Origin: CALAGJ01 sp964293305 | Lineage (GTDB): Bacteria > Bacteroidota > Bacteroidia > Chitinophagales > Chitinophagaceae | Assembly: GCA_964293305.1 (NCBI GenBank) | Contig: CAXYYO010000014.1 | Coordinates: 1 to 64,000 of the forward strand | Reading direction: 5' to 3' | DNA: 64,000 bases | In this document: in pieces, positions 1 to 9,154 of the stretch | Layout: each line of letters begins with the position of its first letter | Position numbering within the stretch: position 1 is the first letter of the stretch | Program-made: the position numbers and the translations under genes | Notes under the pieces: model-generated | What the model was told of the DNA's origin: nothing | Database searches by the model: none | What the model saw: only the letters and a program-made list of their open reading frames with translations

Positions 1-1657
1 AAGGTAAAAGCATAGCTATGAGTACAATTTTGATAGCAAGTATTTTCCAAGGTTCTCCATGAGTAAAATGATGTATCTGGTGGTCTAATATCAAAATAAT
101 AAATTCAAATAAAAATATAAAGGCGAAAAATCCCATTGTTTTTATAAGTGATTCGGAGGCTTTGAAAACCCCCAAAAGCGTTAGGAGAATAAAAACACAA
201 ATAATAGCAATGGTAATGCCCATATACTGGAGATTGTATTTTTGACGAAGCGCTTCTGCAGCTTCTGCCTCTTTTTTAAGTTTTCGCTTTGCCTCGTTGT
301 CCAGTTCGATTTGAATGAGTTCATTTTTTTTGGTTACCGATTCCAAGCTGTCTGTGTAAATATTAGCCAGTTTACTATAATATAAAGCCTGTTCATAATT
401 ACCAATGCGGCTATAAAAACTATCCAATTCAGAATAGGCTTTCTCCCTTACATGTAAATTATTTGTAGAGTCTGCAAGATTTTGTATGTAGGTTAAAACC
501 CTCTGTTCATTTGGCAAGTCATTTATTGCTTGATAATATTGTCTTACTGCATTTAAATTAGAAATAATATTGCTCTCATCATTATTGTCTAACATGAATG
601 GTTCGAATTTTTTGTAATAATATCCAGCAGAGTCGAATTGCCTTTTTTCCATATAGTAAAGAGCCATTAATTTATCAATTTCGTGCTCTGCACCAATGTT
701 AATTAGAAATGCCCTAGCTTCAGGTTTATTATTAAGAAATTGTAGTGCATTGGAAGTACTTTCTTTATTCAATAAAAAATTTAGGATATCAAAATATATA
801 TTGATTTTATACCCCCCCATTTGCACACTATCTGCTATATGCATTGCCTTTTCAAAAAACATCATAGCAAGTGGCTTTTGGTTTTTTTCTATATACTTTG
901 ATGCAATTGAACGCTGTGCCACCATTACACTTTCCCACTCTTTTGATTTAAGACCCAATCGCTCCACTTCAAAAAAAATATCTTTACTTTTTTCAAATTC
1001 TTCTAAGTCAAAATAAAATGAACCAAGGTCTTGCATGGCAAGAAGGATGCGCTCTGTGGACTTACTTTTTTCTGCAAATTCTCTTGCACTGAGCAAAGAT
1101 TGAAAAGCTGCCACAAAATTGTCTTTTAATATCCAGGTATTTGATATACTACTGTAGCAAAGGCTCACAATACTATCATTACCATACTCTATAGCATTGG
1201 ATAGACTCATGTTGTTGTACTCCAGAGCTTTGTCATATTTATGGTTTGCCCTGCACAATCTTGCACGTCTCAACTGAGAGATGATAACATATTTTTCTAG
1301 GTTGTAATTTTTTGCTACATCCTCATATTTTTTGGTATACATTTCTGCCAGCTCTAAATTATTTCTAAGGCTACCATAATTAAGGTATTGATGGCTTAGG
1401 TAATGATACACCAAACATATGGCCTCATGATCTCGGCTGGTTTCAGCCAGCTCTATCATCTTATTTGCAATGCTATCACAGAGTGTAGGTTTCTCAGGCA
1501 AATCTGTATTTATTTGGCTGTTCATTTGCAAAAGTACTTGGTAAAGATCGGTTCGGTTAGGAGGTTTTTCATTTTTATCACCCGCTTTTGCAGGCAATGA
1601 AACAAGTAGAATTGTTATAATAAATGCCGTACAAATAATTAAAAATTTAAACTTCAT
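1..1657 (-). CDS. TPR protein with C-terminal membrane segments (3' end cut by window edge)
   Basis: Reading the minus strand from an ATG at 1657 gives an uninterrupted frame of about 552 codons that runs off the left edge. It opens with a signal peptide (basic MKFK, then a hydrophobic stretch ending near PAKAG). The next ~400 residues are helical with a TPR-like pattern, followed by a charged coiled-coil-like linker rich in K/E/A around residues 455-480. Two hydrophobic segments (IAIICVFILLTLLG and FFAFIFLFEFIILIL) come next, then an HH..HGEPW motif. In Bacteroidota, TPR plus membrane architecture often belongs to sensor proteins, but no kinase, GGDEF or LuxR domain is visible in the retained part. 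The family looks periplasmic and membrane-anchored; its function is unknown. Plus-strand ORFs over this region are shadows. Confidence 0.8.
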   Translation of the reverse strand, partial: MKFKFLIICTAFIITILLVSLPAKAGDKNEKPPNRTDLYQVLLQMNSQINTDLPEKPTLCDSIANKMIELAETSRDHEAICLVYHYLSHQYLNYGSLRNNLELAEMYTKKYEDVAKNYNLEKYVIISQLRRARLCRANHKYDKALEYNNMSLSNAIEYGNDSIVSLCYSSISNTWILKDNFVAAFQSLLSAREFAEKSKSTERILLAMQDLGSFYFDLEEFEKSKDIFFEVERLGLKSKEWESVMVAQRSIASKYIEKNQKPLAMMFFEKAMHIADSVQMGGYKINIYFDILNFLLNKESTSNALQFLNNKPEARAFLINIGAEHEIDKLMALYYMEKRQFDSAGYYYKKFEPFMLDNNDESNIISNLNAVRQYYQAINDLPNEQRVLTYIQNLADSTNNLHVREKAYSELDSFYSRIGNYEQALYYSKLANIYTDSLESVTKKNELIQIELDNEAKRKLKKEAEAAEALRQKYNLQYMGITIAIICVFILLTLLGVFKASESLIKTMGFFAFIFLFEFIILILDHQIHHFTHGEPWKILAIKIVLIAMLLP

Positions 1658-1847
1658 TATTGGCTGAATTTATATATAGATTTTTATTGAGAAATTTTTA
1701 TTATGAATATGAGTTCCTGTTTTAGATTCAATGTTTAAATGCTATTCAAGAGTGGATATGCTTGCTGATAGATTTAAATATTGTCTTATTGTATAGATTG
1801 TTACATTATCTGGTAAAATATGCACTCATTTTATAAAAACGAAAATA

Positions 1848-2489
1848 TTATGTACTAGTTACAATCTTAATGAGTTGCAAAATAGCGGATACTAAAAAAA
1901 CGATACCCAAAAAAATATTGAGGGTTTTATTACTGATATGAAATCGCTCCACCAACCATTTGCCACCATATATGTACAATGCAAGACCTGCCATTGTTCC
2001 TACACCGGCACCAAACGTAAAGCAATTAAAATCTACTGACTCATTTGATAACAATTCGAGTGTAATCAAATAGCTACTCCAAAAAAACCAAAATGGTATT
2101 TGTGCAGGATTTACAGCACTCATAGTGACACCCAGTAAAAAACGTGGCATATTATTATTTATCAATACCCCTTTTTTATCTGGCGCAGCCTTTATAGCTG
2201 TTATAAAACTAATACAACCTAGCAGGCCAAAGACCCCTACTGTAACCCATTGTATTACATTAAAAAAATTACCATTATTAGTCAGCCAGCCTACACCACT
2301 CAACGATATACGCAAGTAAATTAACTCAACCAATGCCACACCAATTGCATATTTCCAAGCATTCTTTTCATTTTCTTCAGTACCTATTTGTGTGGCTGTT
2401 ACGGCAAGGTTTCCTAATGGCAACTGCCCCATAAAGCTGATAGCCGCTCCTATTAAACCAATAAAAAATAAATGAATAAATGTGGACAC
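1848..2489 (-). CDS. LysE/RhtB-type exporter
   Basis: This is a 213-residue integral membrane protein with about six hydrophobic helices. The N-terminal helix carries the LysE-family pattern FMGQLPLGNLAVTATQIG, and a central NPAQIPFWFFW segment contains the conserved helix-breaking NP pair. LysE/RhtB proteins export amino acids or small amphipathic metabolites by proton antiport; the substrate cannot be read from sequence. The length matches the family (about 200-220). It lies downstream of rpsA on the same strand, but a terminator at 2705-2735 separates them, so it is probably expressed on its own. The ATG at 2489 places the first helix correctly. Confidence 0.75.
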   Translation of the reverse strand: MSTFIHLFFIGLIGAAISFMGQLPLGNLAVTATQIGTEENEKNAWKYAIGVALVELIYLRISLSGVGWLTNNGNFFNVIQWVTVGVFGLLGCISFITAIKAAPDKKGVLINNNMPRFLLGVTMSAVNPAQIPFWFFWSSYLITLELLSNESVDFNCFTFGAGVGTMAGLALYIYGGKWLVERFHISNKTLNIFLGIVFLVSAILQLIKIVTST

Positions 2490-2704
2490 TGTGCAATAAT
2501 AAGTATAAGTAGAAATACCGTATCAGGTTATATCCTAACTCAGGGAATGCATCAACATTTGCGTCATAATTTTTCAATATCATTTGCGGTGGTCCCGGCC
2601 AATTTATTATACTGGAATAGGTTTAAAATCATCATAAAAATTTGTACAATGTTTTGGAAAATCTATTCTAACCCAAACAGAGGTCACCTTAATCAAGTAA
2701 AATT

Positions 2705-2735
2705 AAAAAAGGCTGCCTTTTGTAAAGACAGCCTT
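2705..2735 (-). terminator. Rho-independent terminator of rpsA
   Basis: The arms aaggctg (2709-2715) and cagcctt (2729-2735) are perfectly complementary. The loop contains a second short pairing (cttt/aaag). On the minus strand the hairpin is followed by a run of six Ts (plus-strand A run 2705-2710). It begins 22 bp past the rpsA stop codon. Confidence 0.85.
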
Positions 2736-2756
2736 AAAAAATGAATATTTTAATAC

Positions 2757-4802
2757 TTATGCTTCAGATTCAGTTGTAGCGTCATCAGCTTTTGGAGCTT
2801 CAACTGGTGATTCTTTTTTAGAATCAGTTTTTGAAGCGTCTTCAGCTTTTTGAAGTTTTTGTTTGATTTCAGCAAGTGCACCCAAATCTCCCAAAGTTGC
2901 TTTTTCTACTTTGTTCTGAATTGTTTTTACAGCTTTGCGTGCTTTATCACTTTCAGTTCTTGCTTCTTTCTTGGCAGATTCTACTTCTTCAGCCTTAGCT
3001 TGTTCCCAAATGCGGGTATGGCTTACTACTATTCTATGTTCGTGGCGATCAAATTCTAATATCACAAAATTTGAATGCTCCTCTACTACTAAGCTTTTAC
3101 CATCTTCTTTCAGCAAATGTCTGTTTGGTGCAAAGCCCTCTAAACCATAAGGCAATTGAATAAGAGCACCTCTATCATCTTTACGGATAACAGTGCCTTC
3201 ATGCTCAGAACCTGGAGAGAATGTCTCTTCCAATGTATTCCAAGGATCTTCCTCTAATTGTTTATGACCCAGTTGTAACTTACGGTTTTCTTTGTCAATG
3301 GAAAGAATGATTACATCCATTTCCTGACCTGCTTTTACAAACTCAGATGGGTGATTAAAACGCTTCAACCAGCTAAGGTCACTCACATGTATCATACCAC
3401 CTATACCCTGCTCAAGTTCTACGAAAACGCCATATTGGGTAAGATTCTTTACAATTACATGGTGTTTGCTTCCTTCAGGGAATTTTTCTTCAATGGTATT
3501 CCAAGGATCGTCAGAAAGCTGCTTTATACTTAGGCTCATCTTACGGGTTTCCTTATCAAGCGTTACTACTTTAGCTTCATGCTCATTGCCCAGCTTAAAG
3601 TATTCTTTTGCATTGATGGGGGTATTGGCCCATGTAATTTCACTTACGTGTACCAAACCTTCCACACCTGGCTGTATTTCAAGAAATGCACCATAGTCTT
3701 CAATATTTACAACTTTACCTTTTACAGTTGCATTTTCTGCAATTGTTTCAGGTAATACATCCCAAGGATGTGGCGTAAGTTGCTTCATACCAAGGCTGAT
3801 ACGTTTTTTGTCATCATCAAAATCAAGCACCACAACGTTTACTTTTTGGTCTATTTTCAGCAACTCTGTTGGGTGGTTGATACGACCCCATGAAATATCT
3901 GTTATGTATAGCAAACCATCTAAGCCACCCAAATCCATAAAGGCACCAAAGTCTGTTATATTTTTAACTATACCTTCCAGTACTTGACCTTTTTCAAGTT
4001 TTCCAATTATTTCAGCACGTTGTGCTTCTATATCACTTTCTATAAGGGCTTTGTGAGATACCACAGCATTCTTAATGGTTTCATTTACTTTAACCACTTT
4101 AAACTCCATTGTTTTACCTACAAACTGATCATAATCAGTTACAGGTTTAACGTCAATTTGTGAACCCGGAAGGAATGTTTCCAATCCAAGCACATCTACA
4201 ATCAAACCACCTTTAGTTTTGCTGGTAACCAATCCGGTAACCACTTCACCTGTTTTATGAACTTCAACAATTTTCTCCCATGAGCGGTGTACACGGGCAA
4301 GCTTGCGGCTTAGGAAAAGGTTACCATTACGGTCTTCTTTTTCTACAACCATTACTTCTGCCTCATCTCCAACTCCAGGTTTGCCCCCATCTCTAAATTC
4401 ATTTAGGGAAATAAGTCCATCACTTTTAAAACCAATGTTTACAACAGCATCAGTGTTTGTAATGGCCACGATGGTTCCAATCATAATTTCACCATCTTCA
4501 ATAGCAACAAAGGTTTCTTCATACACTTTGTCATAACGCTCAATTTCTTCTGGTGAGTAGCTGGAAACATTACGTTTGTCCACACTCCAGTCAAAATCAT
4601 CATGCGCAGTAACTGTTTCTTCAACAGGTGCTTCGATGATTACATTGTTTTCTACAGCAACCTCAGCCGGAGCTGCTTCTGCTTGAAGGGTTTCTTGTAC
4701 AGGTTCATTTGTTGACGCTGCAGTGGCTTCTACGGCATTTTCTGCCTGCGGAGCCATCTCCTGTTCATCAGCGTTTTGTGAATTAATATTGTTTTCGCTC
4801 AT
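2757..4802 (-). CDS. rpsA: 30S ribosomal protein S1
   Basis: This 681-residue protein has six S1 RNA-binding repeats, at roughly residues 104-172, 187-255, 271-340, 358-427, 445-514 and 532-597. The repeats carry recurring cores such as ITDFGAFMDLGG..GLLYITDISW and IEDYGAFLEI..GVEGLVHVSEITW. S1 recruits mRNA to the small ribosomal subunit, which matters in this phylum where Shine-Dalgarno sequences are weak. A ~100-residue acidic Ala/Glu/Pro-rich N-terminal extension and a ~80-residue charged Lys/Glu/Asp tail flank the repeats, making it longer than the E. coli protein (557) but within the Bacteroidota range. It is monocistronic, with its own promoter-like element and terminator. Confidence 0.97.
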   Translation of the reverse strand: MSENNINSQNADEQEMAPQAENAVEATAASTNEPVQETLQAEAAPAEVAVENNVIIEAPVEETVTAHDDFDWSVDKRNVSSYSPEEIERYDKVYEETFVAIEDGEIMIGTIVAITNTDAVVNIGFKSDGLISLNEFRDGGKPGVGDEAEVMVVEKEDRNGNLFLSRKLARVHRSWEKIVEVHKTGEVVTGLVTSKTKGGLIVDVLGLETFLPGSQIDVKPVTDYDQFVGKTMEFKVVKVNETIKNAVVSHKALIESDIEAQRAEIIGKLEKGQVLEGIVKNITDFGAFMDLGGLDGLLYITDISWGRINHPTELLKIDQKVNVVVLDFDDDKKRISLGMKQLTPHPWDVLPETIAENATVKGKVVNIEDYGAFLEIQPGVEGLVHVSEITWANTPINAKEYFKLGNEHEAKVVTLDKETRKMSLSIKQLSDDPWNTIEEKFPEGSKHHVIVKNLTQYGVFVELEQGIGGMIHVSDLSWLKRFNHPSEFVKAGQEMDVIILSIDKENRKLQLGHKQLEEDPWNTLEETFSPGSEHEGTVIRKDDRGALIQLPYGLEGFAPNRHLLKEDGKSLVVEEHSNFVILEFDRHEHRIVVSHTRIWEQAKAEEVESAKKEARTESDKARKAVKTIQNKVEKATLGDLGALAEIKQKLQKAEDASKTDSKKESPVEAPKADDATTESEA

Positions 4803-4833
4803 ATAAAATTCCCGTTTTTTTATATCGGGGGCG

Positions 4834-4841
4834 CAAAAATA
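4834..4841 (-). promoter_or_regulatory. Bacteroidota-type -7 element upstream of rpsA
   Basis: The minus strand reads TATTTTTG, matching the Bacteroidota TAnnTTTG -7 consensus, about 32 bp before the rpsA ATG. No clear TTG -33 element is visible at the usual spacing, so only the -7 half is supported. Confidence 0.5.
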
Positions 4842-5117
4842 GGGATTTTACTCGTTTTTGAGCATTTATAACCGGTGCACATGAGCGCAACTTATGTAAT
4901 CAAAAAATAAAATCACCTATGAAGGGGTGAATTTGTCAAATAACCATTTTGTTGTTTATGATTGAGGACAACGCTCCGGAGATAAAGCCTCCTTTTGCGA
5001 TCTCAATATTTGGGCTAGCCGAGTCATCTTAATAGAAAATAAACAAGAATTAATTCATTTTTCCTTCTTGATAACTTATATTGTACTCCATTTTCTCCAC
5101 AACAAATATCATAGCAG
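4842..5117. other. Divergent intergenic region with a possible coding fragment
   Basis: No complete gene is present between rpsA and the gene at 5118. On the minus strand, 5028 to 4936 is an open stretch of 30 codons without a start, ending in TGA. It translates to a protein-like peptide (core EIAKGGFISGALSSIINN) and is less AT-rich than its surroundings. It could be the 3' remnant of a lost gene; chance is not excluded. No terminator or clear promoter for the plus-strand operon was recognised. Confidence 0.25.
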
Positions 5118-5489
5118 ATGCCGGCAAAAAATTATCTCATAAAAATTAATGACGCTGCCAAAAAAGTTTGCCTTACTTACAATACTGGTAATGCAGCAAT
5201 ACAAACTGCAAAATTAAAAATTGATCTTAAGGATACACTTATTGACGCTGATGGCATGCCTCTTCAAGAAAATCATCCATTTAATCTTGGTATAGGGAAT
5301 CAATTAAAAGGTAAAGCGATTGTTTTGCTATGTACGGTTGCTCCAAATCCTGCTGTGCTGAGCAAAGAATTATCATTAAGTTTTTCGTTGGTAAATGCAA
5401 GACAGATCGGTAATGCAAAGCAGGTACTCATCACTTCGGATTATTCAAATGGTTATGCATTATTTGAAATTACATTAAAAATAATCTAA
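5118..5489 (+). CDS. Hypothetical 123-aa protein, first gene of a two-gene operon
   Basis: This short protein has no signal peptide or membrane segment and is not recognised. It alternates beta-prone stretches (KVCLTYNTGN, GKAIVLLCTVAP, ALFEITLKII) with short loops, suggesting a small all-beta cytoplasmic domain. It lies 1 bp upstream of the next gene (stop TAA, C, then ATG), so the two are almost certainly co-transcribed and translationally coupled. Codon usage resembles the neighbours. No function is assigned; the partner is predicted to be an outer-membrane protein. Confidence 0.65.
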   Translation: MPAKNYLIKINDAAKKVCLTYNTGNAAIQTAKLKIDLKDTLIDADGMPLQENHPFNLGIGNQLKGKAIVLLCTVAPNPAVLSKELSLSFSLVNARQIGNAKQVLITSDYSNGYALFEITLKII

Positions 5490-5490
5490 C

Positions 5491-6786
5491 ATGAAAACTT
5501 TGATTTCAAAACCTATTACATGTGTTGTTTTTTTGTGCTTTTCTCTTTTTGCTGCTGCGCAGAATGAGGACAATGGCACACAAGAATTAGCCATTAACAG
5601 TTTGTCTGCACCTGCTAGTCCGGGCTCCATCATTCTCGGAGTAAATCCTGCAGACATTCAAAAGCCTACAGACCTTACAGGATTAATGGTTTCGCTGCGC
5701 AATGCAACAGATAACTTTTCACAATTGCCCGTTTCCTTTGCCATTGACATTGCCCCGGCTTGGCTTTTCAATAACAGAAAAATTACCTATGCCGATTTTA
5801 TCAGCAATAAAAAAGCATTCTTACAGACCCTTACCTTTTCCTATGCACAGTTGTCTCAAAAAGACGAGAATTATAACGGCTTAAAACAAGGTCTAGGTTT
5901 ATCATTTTCATTGATAAGACCAGCCATAAAAGATAGTGTGTACTTGCAAAAAATATCAAGTATTAACCAACATTTAAAATTACTTTTGAATGCAAATGAT
6001 AGTTTACTCAAAATCAAAAAAGAAAGCAATGCTTTATACCAACAATTAGAGACCCAAATAAAAGATTTCCAAAATAAATTAATATCCATTGAGTCAAAAG
6101 ATAATCCAACATTAGATGATACCGTTGCGGCGGCATCCATAGAATCGCAAATACTATTAGTCATCGCTTTGAAGGATGAATTAGATAACAAACTTTTAGA
6201 ATCTGTAAAAAAAGAAACAGATGAAATGCATCAATCAGATATTGAATCACTCAAAAAATTAAGCGAAAGCATAACACCAGTTCGAAAAGGTTTTTTCCTA
6301 AATATTGCAGGAGGTACATTGGCAAAATATGATGACTTTAAAGCGGGCAATGCTGGATTTACAAATACCGCATTGTGGCTAACCGCAGGTTGGGATGGCA
6401 ATGGAAAAGACTATACAGGCAAATCAACTTTCAGTATGCTTTTACTTTCTCGTTTTATTTATGATAATGTAGATGAATGGTATAAATCTGGTAACATAAA
6501 AAACTATAATACATTTGACAATGGATTGCGTGTAGCATATACTTCTTCCAATCAGAAATTTTTGATTAGTGCAGAAGCTATAAGTCGTAAACTTTTTAAA
6601 ACAACAGCATCTTCATCATGGGTGTATAAATATTTACTCAATGCACAGTGGGCTTTTGGATTTAACCAAGTGCTCACCTTTACTTATGGTAGAGATTTTA
6701 ATAACCACCTCACAAAAGACGGAAATGTAATAGGATATCTCAATTTTGTACAAGGATTATTTTCAAAAAAAACTTTGAAGGAATAA
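5491..6786 (+). CDS. Putative outer-membrane protein with internal coiled coil, unknown function
   Basis: The 431-residue product begins with a clear signal peptide (basic MKTLISK, hydrophobic VVFLCFSLFAAAQ). The mature N-terminus has a Ser/Ala/Pro-rich segment (LSAPASPGSIILGVNPADI) followed by predicted beta strands. Residues ~150-265 are strongly helical and charged, with heptad-like Leu/Ile/Lys/Glu spacing. The last ~165 residues return to amphipathic strands with many aromatics (FFLNIAGG, LWLTAGWDG, FGFNQVLTFTYGRDF), typical of an outer-membrane barrel. I read it as a barrel with a long helical insertion. It follows the 123-aa gene by 1 bp. I do not recognise the family and propose no activity. 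Confidence 0.7.
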   Translation: MKTLISKPITCVVFLCFSLFAAAQNEDNGTQELAINSLSAPASPGSIILGVNPADIQKPTDLTGLMVSLRNATDNFSQLPVSFAIDIAPAWLFNNRKITYADFISNKKAFLQTLTFSYAQLSQKDENYNGLKQGLGLSFSLIRPAIKDSVYLQKISSINQHLKLLLNANDSLLKIKKESNALYQQLETQIKDFQNKLISIESKDNPTLDDTVAAASIESQILLVIALKDELDNKLLESVKKETDEMHQSDIESLKKLSESITPVRKGFFLNIAGGTLAKYDDFKAGNAGFTNTALWLTAGWDGNGKDYTGKSTFSMLLLSRFIYDNVDEWYKSGNIKNYNTFDNGLRVAYTSSNQKFLISAEAISRKLFKTTASSSWVYKYLLNAQWAFGFNQVLTFTYGRDFNNHLTKDGNVIGYLNFVQGLFSKKTLKE

Positions 6787-6968
6787 GCACTGTATGTAGG
6801 CTGTATAATACCCCCTTTAAAAATAAATAATCAGACATTTCAGAAACAGCATATTGATACTTTGAGGATTTTTTTAAAACAACCGTTTGCACTAAAATAT
6901 TTTTTACAAGTCGTTATATAACCAATTATACCTATACATTTACGGCTTCACATTAAATTATTGCAGGC

Positions 6969-8189
6969 ATGAAATTTACTACAAGATTGCAGTTGTCCAT
7001 AATGATGTTTTTCAACTTTTTTGTATGGGGCATTTGGTTCGTTACAATGGGCACCTACCTTACCAAAGGAAGTATAACTGCTACGGGTGAGCAAGCAGGT
7101 CTAGCTTATGGTACACAATCATTGGGTGCCATTGTGGCTCCATTTATAGTGGGCCTTATTGCAGATAAATTTTTTGATGCACAAAAAATATTAGGTGTAC
7201 TACATTTAGCTGGGGCTGCATTACTTTGGTTCATTGCCGGCCAGCCTGAGTTTGGTTCTTTTTACAGCATGCTCCTAATTTATATGATTTTATATATGCC
7301 AACATTGGCACTGGTAAATGCCATTGCTTTAAATCAAATTTCAAATCCGGAAAAAGAATTTGGAGGCATTCGTATGTGGGGCACCATTGGATGGATAGCA
7401 TCAGGCCTCATTATAGGATGGATGGCATGGGAAAAAGATCCATCGTCATTGAGCATTACCTATAAAGTTGCTGCTGTGGTATCTGCCGTATTTGGTTTGT
7501 TTTCATTTACACTGCCAAAAACAGCACCTCCAAAAGCTGGGCAAAAAGTTACGTTATCAGAAATAATGGGACTAGATGCTTTAAAAATTTTAAAGGATAA
7601 AAATTATCTTATCTTTTTTTTAGCATCTGTACTTATCTGCATACCACTTGCATTCTATTATGGACAGGCCAACGTTTTTCTAAATGAATCGGGTATGGAA
7701 GGAGCGGCGGGAAAAATGACATTGGGACAAATTGCAGAAACAGTATTTTTATTTTTAATGCCTTGGTTTTTTGCACGCTTTGGCACAAAGCAAATGTTAC
7801 TTTTTGGTATGCTCGCCTGGATAGTTCGTTATTTATTATTTGCTTATGGAGGTGGGGAAAGTGGTGTATGGATGCTATTGGGCGGCATTATTTTGCATGG
7901 CATCTGTTATGATTTCTTTTTTGTAACCGGTCAGATTTATACTGATAATATGGCTGGCGAAAAAATTCGTTCATCTGCGCAGGGTCTCATTACATTGGCC
8001 ACTTACGGTGTTGGTATGTACATTGGTTTTTATGTGGCAGGAGTGTATGTGGATAAATATAAAATTGGAGATAATCAGCATGATTGGCAGAGTATCTGGT
8101 TATTTCCATGTTTATTCGCCAGTGGCGTAGCTTTATTGTTTTTATTATTATTTAAAAACCCCACAAGAAAACTTACACATACGCATTAA
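6969..8189 (+). CDS. MFS permease of the nucleoside:H+ symporter (NupG-like) family
   Basis: This 406-residue, roughly 12-helix permease starts with the family pattern MMFFNFFVWGIWFVTMGTYL, and the half-molecule repeat is visible. It has the conserved GGIRMWGTIGWIASGLI segment and the later GLITLATYGVGMYIG segment of the nucleoside/xanthosine symporter group. The named E. coli members import nucleosides by proton symport. Bacteroidota paralogs commonly sit in carbohydrate loci, so the substrate here may be a sugar or oxidised sugar. It is the first gene of a plus-strand run with isomerase-like and flavoprotein genes, suggesting it imports their substrate or product across the inner membrane. 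Confidence 0.8.
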   Translation: MKFTTRLQLSIMMFFNFFVWGIWFVTMGTYLTKGSITATGEQAGLAYGTQSLGAIVAPFIVGLIADKFFDAQKILGVLHLAGAALLWFIAGQPEFGSFYSMLLIYMILYMPTLALVNAIALNQISNPEKEFGGIRMWGTIGWIASGLIIGWMAWEKDPSSLSITYKVAAVVSAVFGLFSFTLPKTAPPKAGQKVTLSEIMGLDALKILKDKNYLIFFLASVLICIPLAFYYGQANVFLNESGMEGAAGKMTLGQIAETVFLFLMPWFFARFGTKQMLLFGMLAWIVRYLLFAYGGGESGVWMLLGGIILHGICYDFFFVTGQIYTDNMAGEKIRSSAQGLITLATYGVGMYIGFYVAGVYVDKYKIGDNQHDWQSIWLFPCLFASGVALLFLLLFKNPTRKLTHTH

Positions 8190-8220
8190 ATTGCACAGGC
8201 ACAGCTGAAAAAATAGCATC

Positions 8221-9102
8221 ATGCAAAAAACAAATCGGCGCAGCAGCATAAAAAATATAATAGCGGGTTCCGCTGCCATTATAAGTGGCAGTAGTCTTAC
8301 AGCGTTTTGCAATAGCCAGCAAACGAAAATGATTTTTAAAGGAAATATCAACCATTCAGTGTGTAAATGGACTTATGATTTTCTTAGCTTAGATGAACTA
8401 TGCAAGGCAGTGAAGCAAATTGGATTTTCAGCTATTGATTTATGTACACCGGAAGAATGGCCTGTATTAAAATCTTATGGCATTCATTGCAGCATGTGTT
8501 ATCACGGAGGTAAAGTAAGTCTTACAGAAGGGTTTAATAACCCCAGTTTTCATCCACAGCTTATAAAAGATTATCTAGCAGCCATTCCTTTAGTAGCTGC
8601 AGCTGGGTACCAAAATATTATTTGTTTTAGTGGAAACCGAAAAGGAATGAGTAATGAGGAAGGAATGCAACACTGTATATCAGGTTTAAAACAAATTTTG
8701 CCCATAGCAGAAAAGTATAATGTTATGGTTCAAATGGAAGTATTCAACAGCAAAATAGATCATCCAGATTATATGGCTGATAATACCAAATGGGCGTTTG
8801 AATTAGTACGAAAACTTGGTAGTCCAAATTTTAAAATATTATATGACATTTACCACATGCAGATAGATGAGGGAGATGTTATAAGAACACTCACGGATGG
8901 TCATGAGTATATAGGTCATTATCACACCGCTGGTGTACCCGGAAGAAACGAAATAGATGCCAATCAAGAATTAAATTATGCAGGTATAATGCGTGCCATA
9001 TTAAAGACGGGATATAAAGGATATGTAGCCCAAGAATTTATGCCTACGGCTGATGATAAAATAGCTTCATTACAAAAGGCCATAGAAATTTGTGATGTAT
9101 AA
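8221..9102 (+). CDS. Exported TIM-barrel isomerase, hydroxypyruvate isomerase-like
   Basis: A 293-residue xylose-isomerase-like TIM barrel. The N-terminus (NRRSSIKNIIAGSAAIISG) has a twin-arginine pair before a hydrophobic stretch, consistent with Tat export, although TAFC is a poor lipobox. Candidate metal or catalytic residues follow the sugar isomerase/epimerase pattern: E173 (VQMEVF), D209 (LYDIYHMQ), H233 and H235 (GHYHTAG) and E272 (AQEF). Known relatives interconvert hydroxypyruvate and tartronate semialdehyde or epimerise sugars. The export signal and the neighbouring dehydrogenase genes suggest a periplasmic sugar-derived substrate. It sits 31 bp after the permease and 52 bp before the GMC gene. 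Confidence 0.75.
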   Translation: MQKTNRRSSIKNIIAGSAAIISGSSLTAFCNSQQTKMIFKGNINHSVCKWTYDFLSLDELCKAVKQIGFSAIDLCTPEEWPVLKSYGIHCSMCYHGGKVSLTEGFNNPSFHPQLIKDYLAAIPLVAAAGYQNIICFSGNRKGMSNEEGMQHCISGLKQILPIAEKYNVMVQMEVFNSKIDHPDYMADNTKWAFELVRKLGSPNFKILYDIYHMQIDEGDVIRTLTDGHEYIGHYHTAGVPGRNEIDANQELNYAGIMRAILKTGYKGYVAQEFMPTADDKIASLQKAIEICDV

Positions 9103-9154
9103 ATAAAAATATTCTGCAACAATAATTATTCAATAATCAGTAAATAAAAATTAA

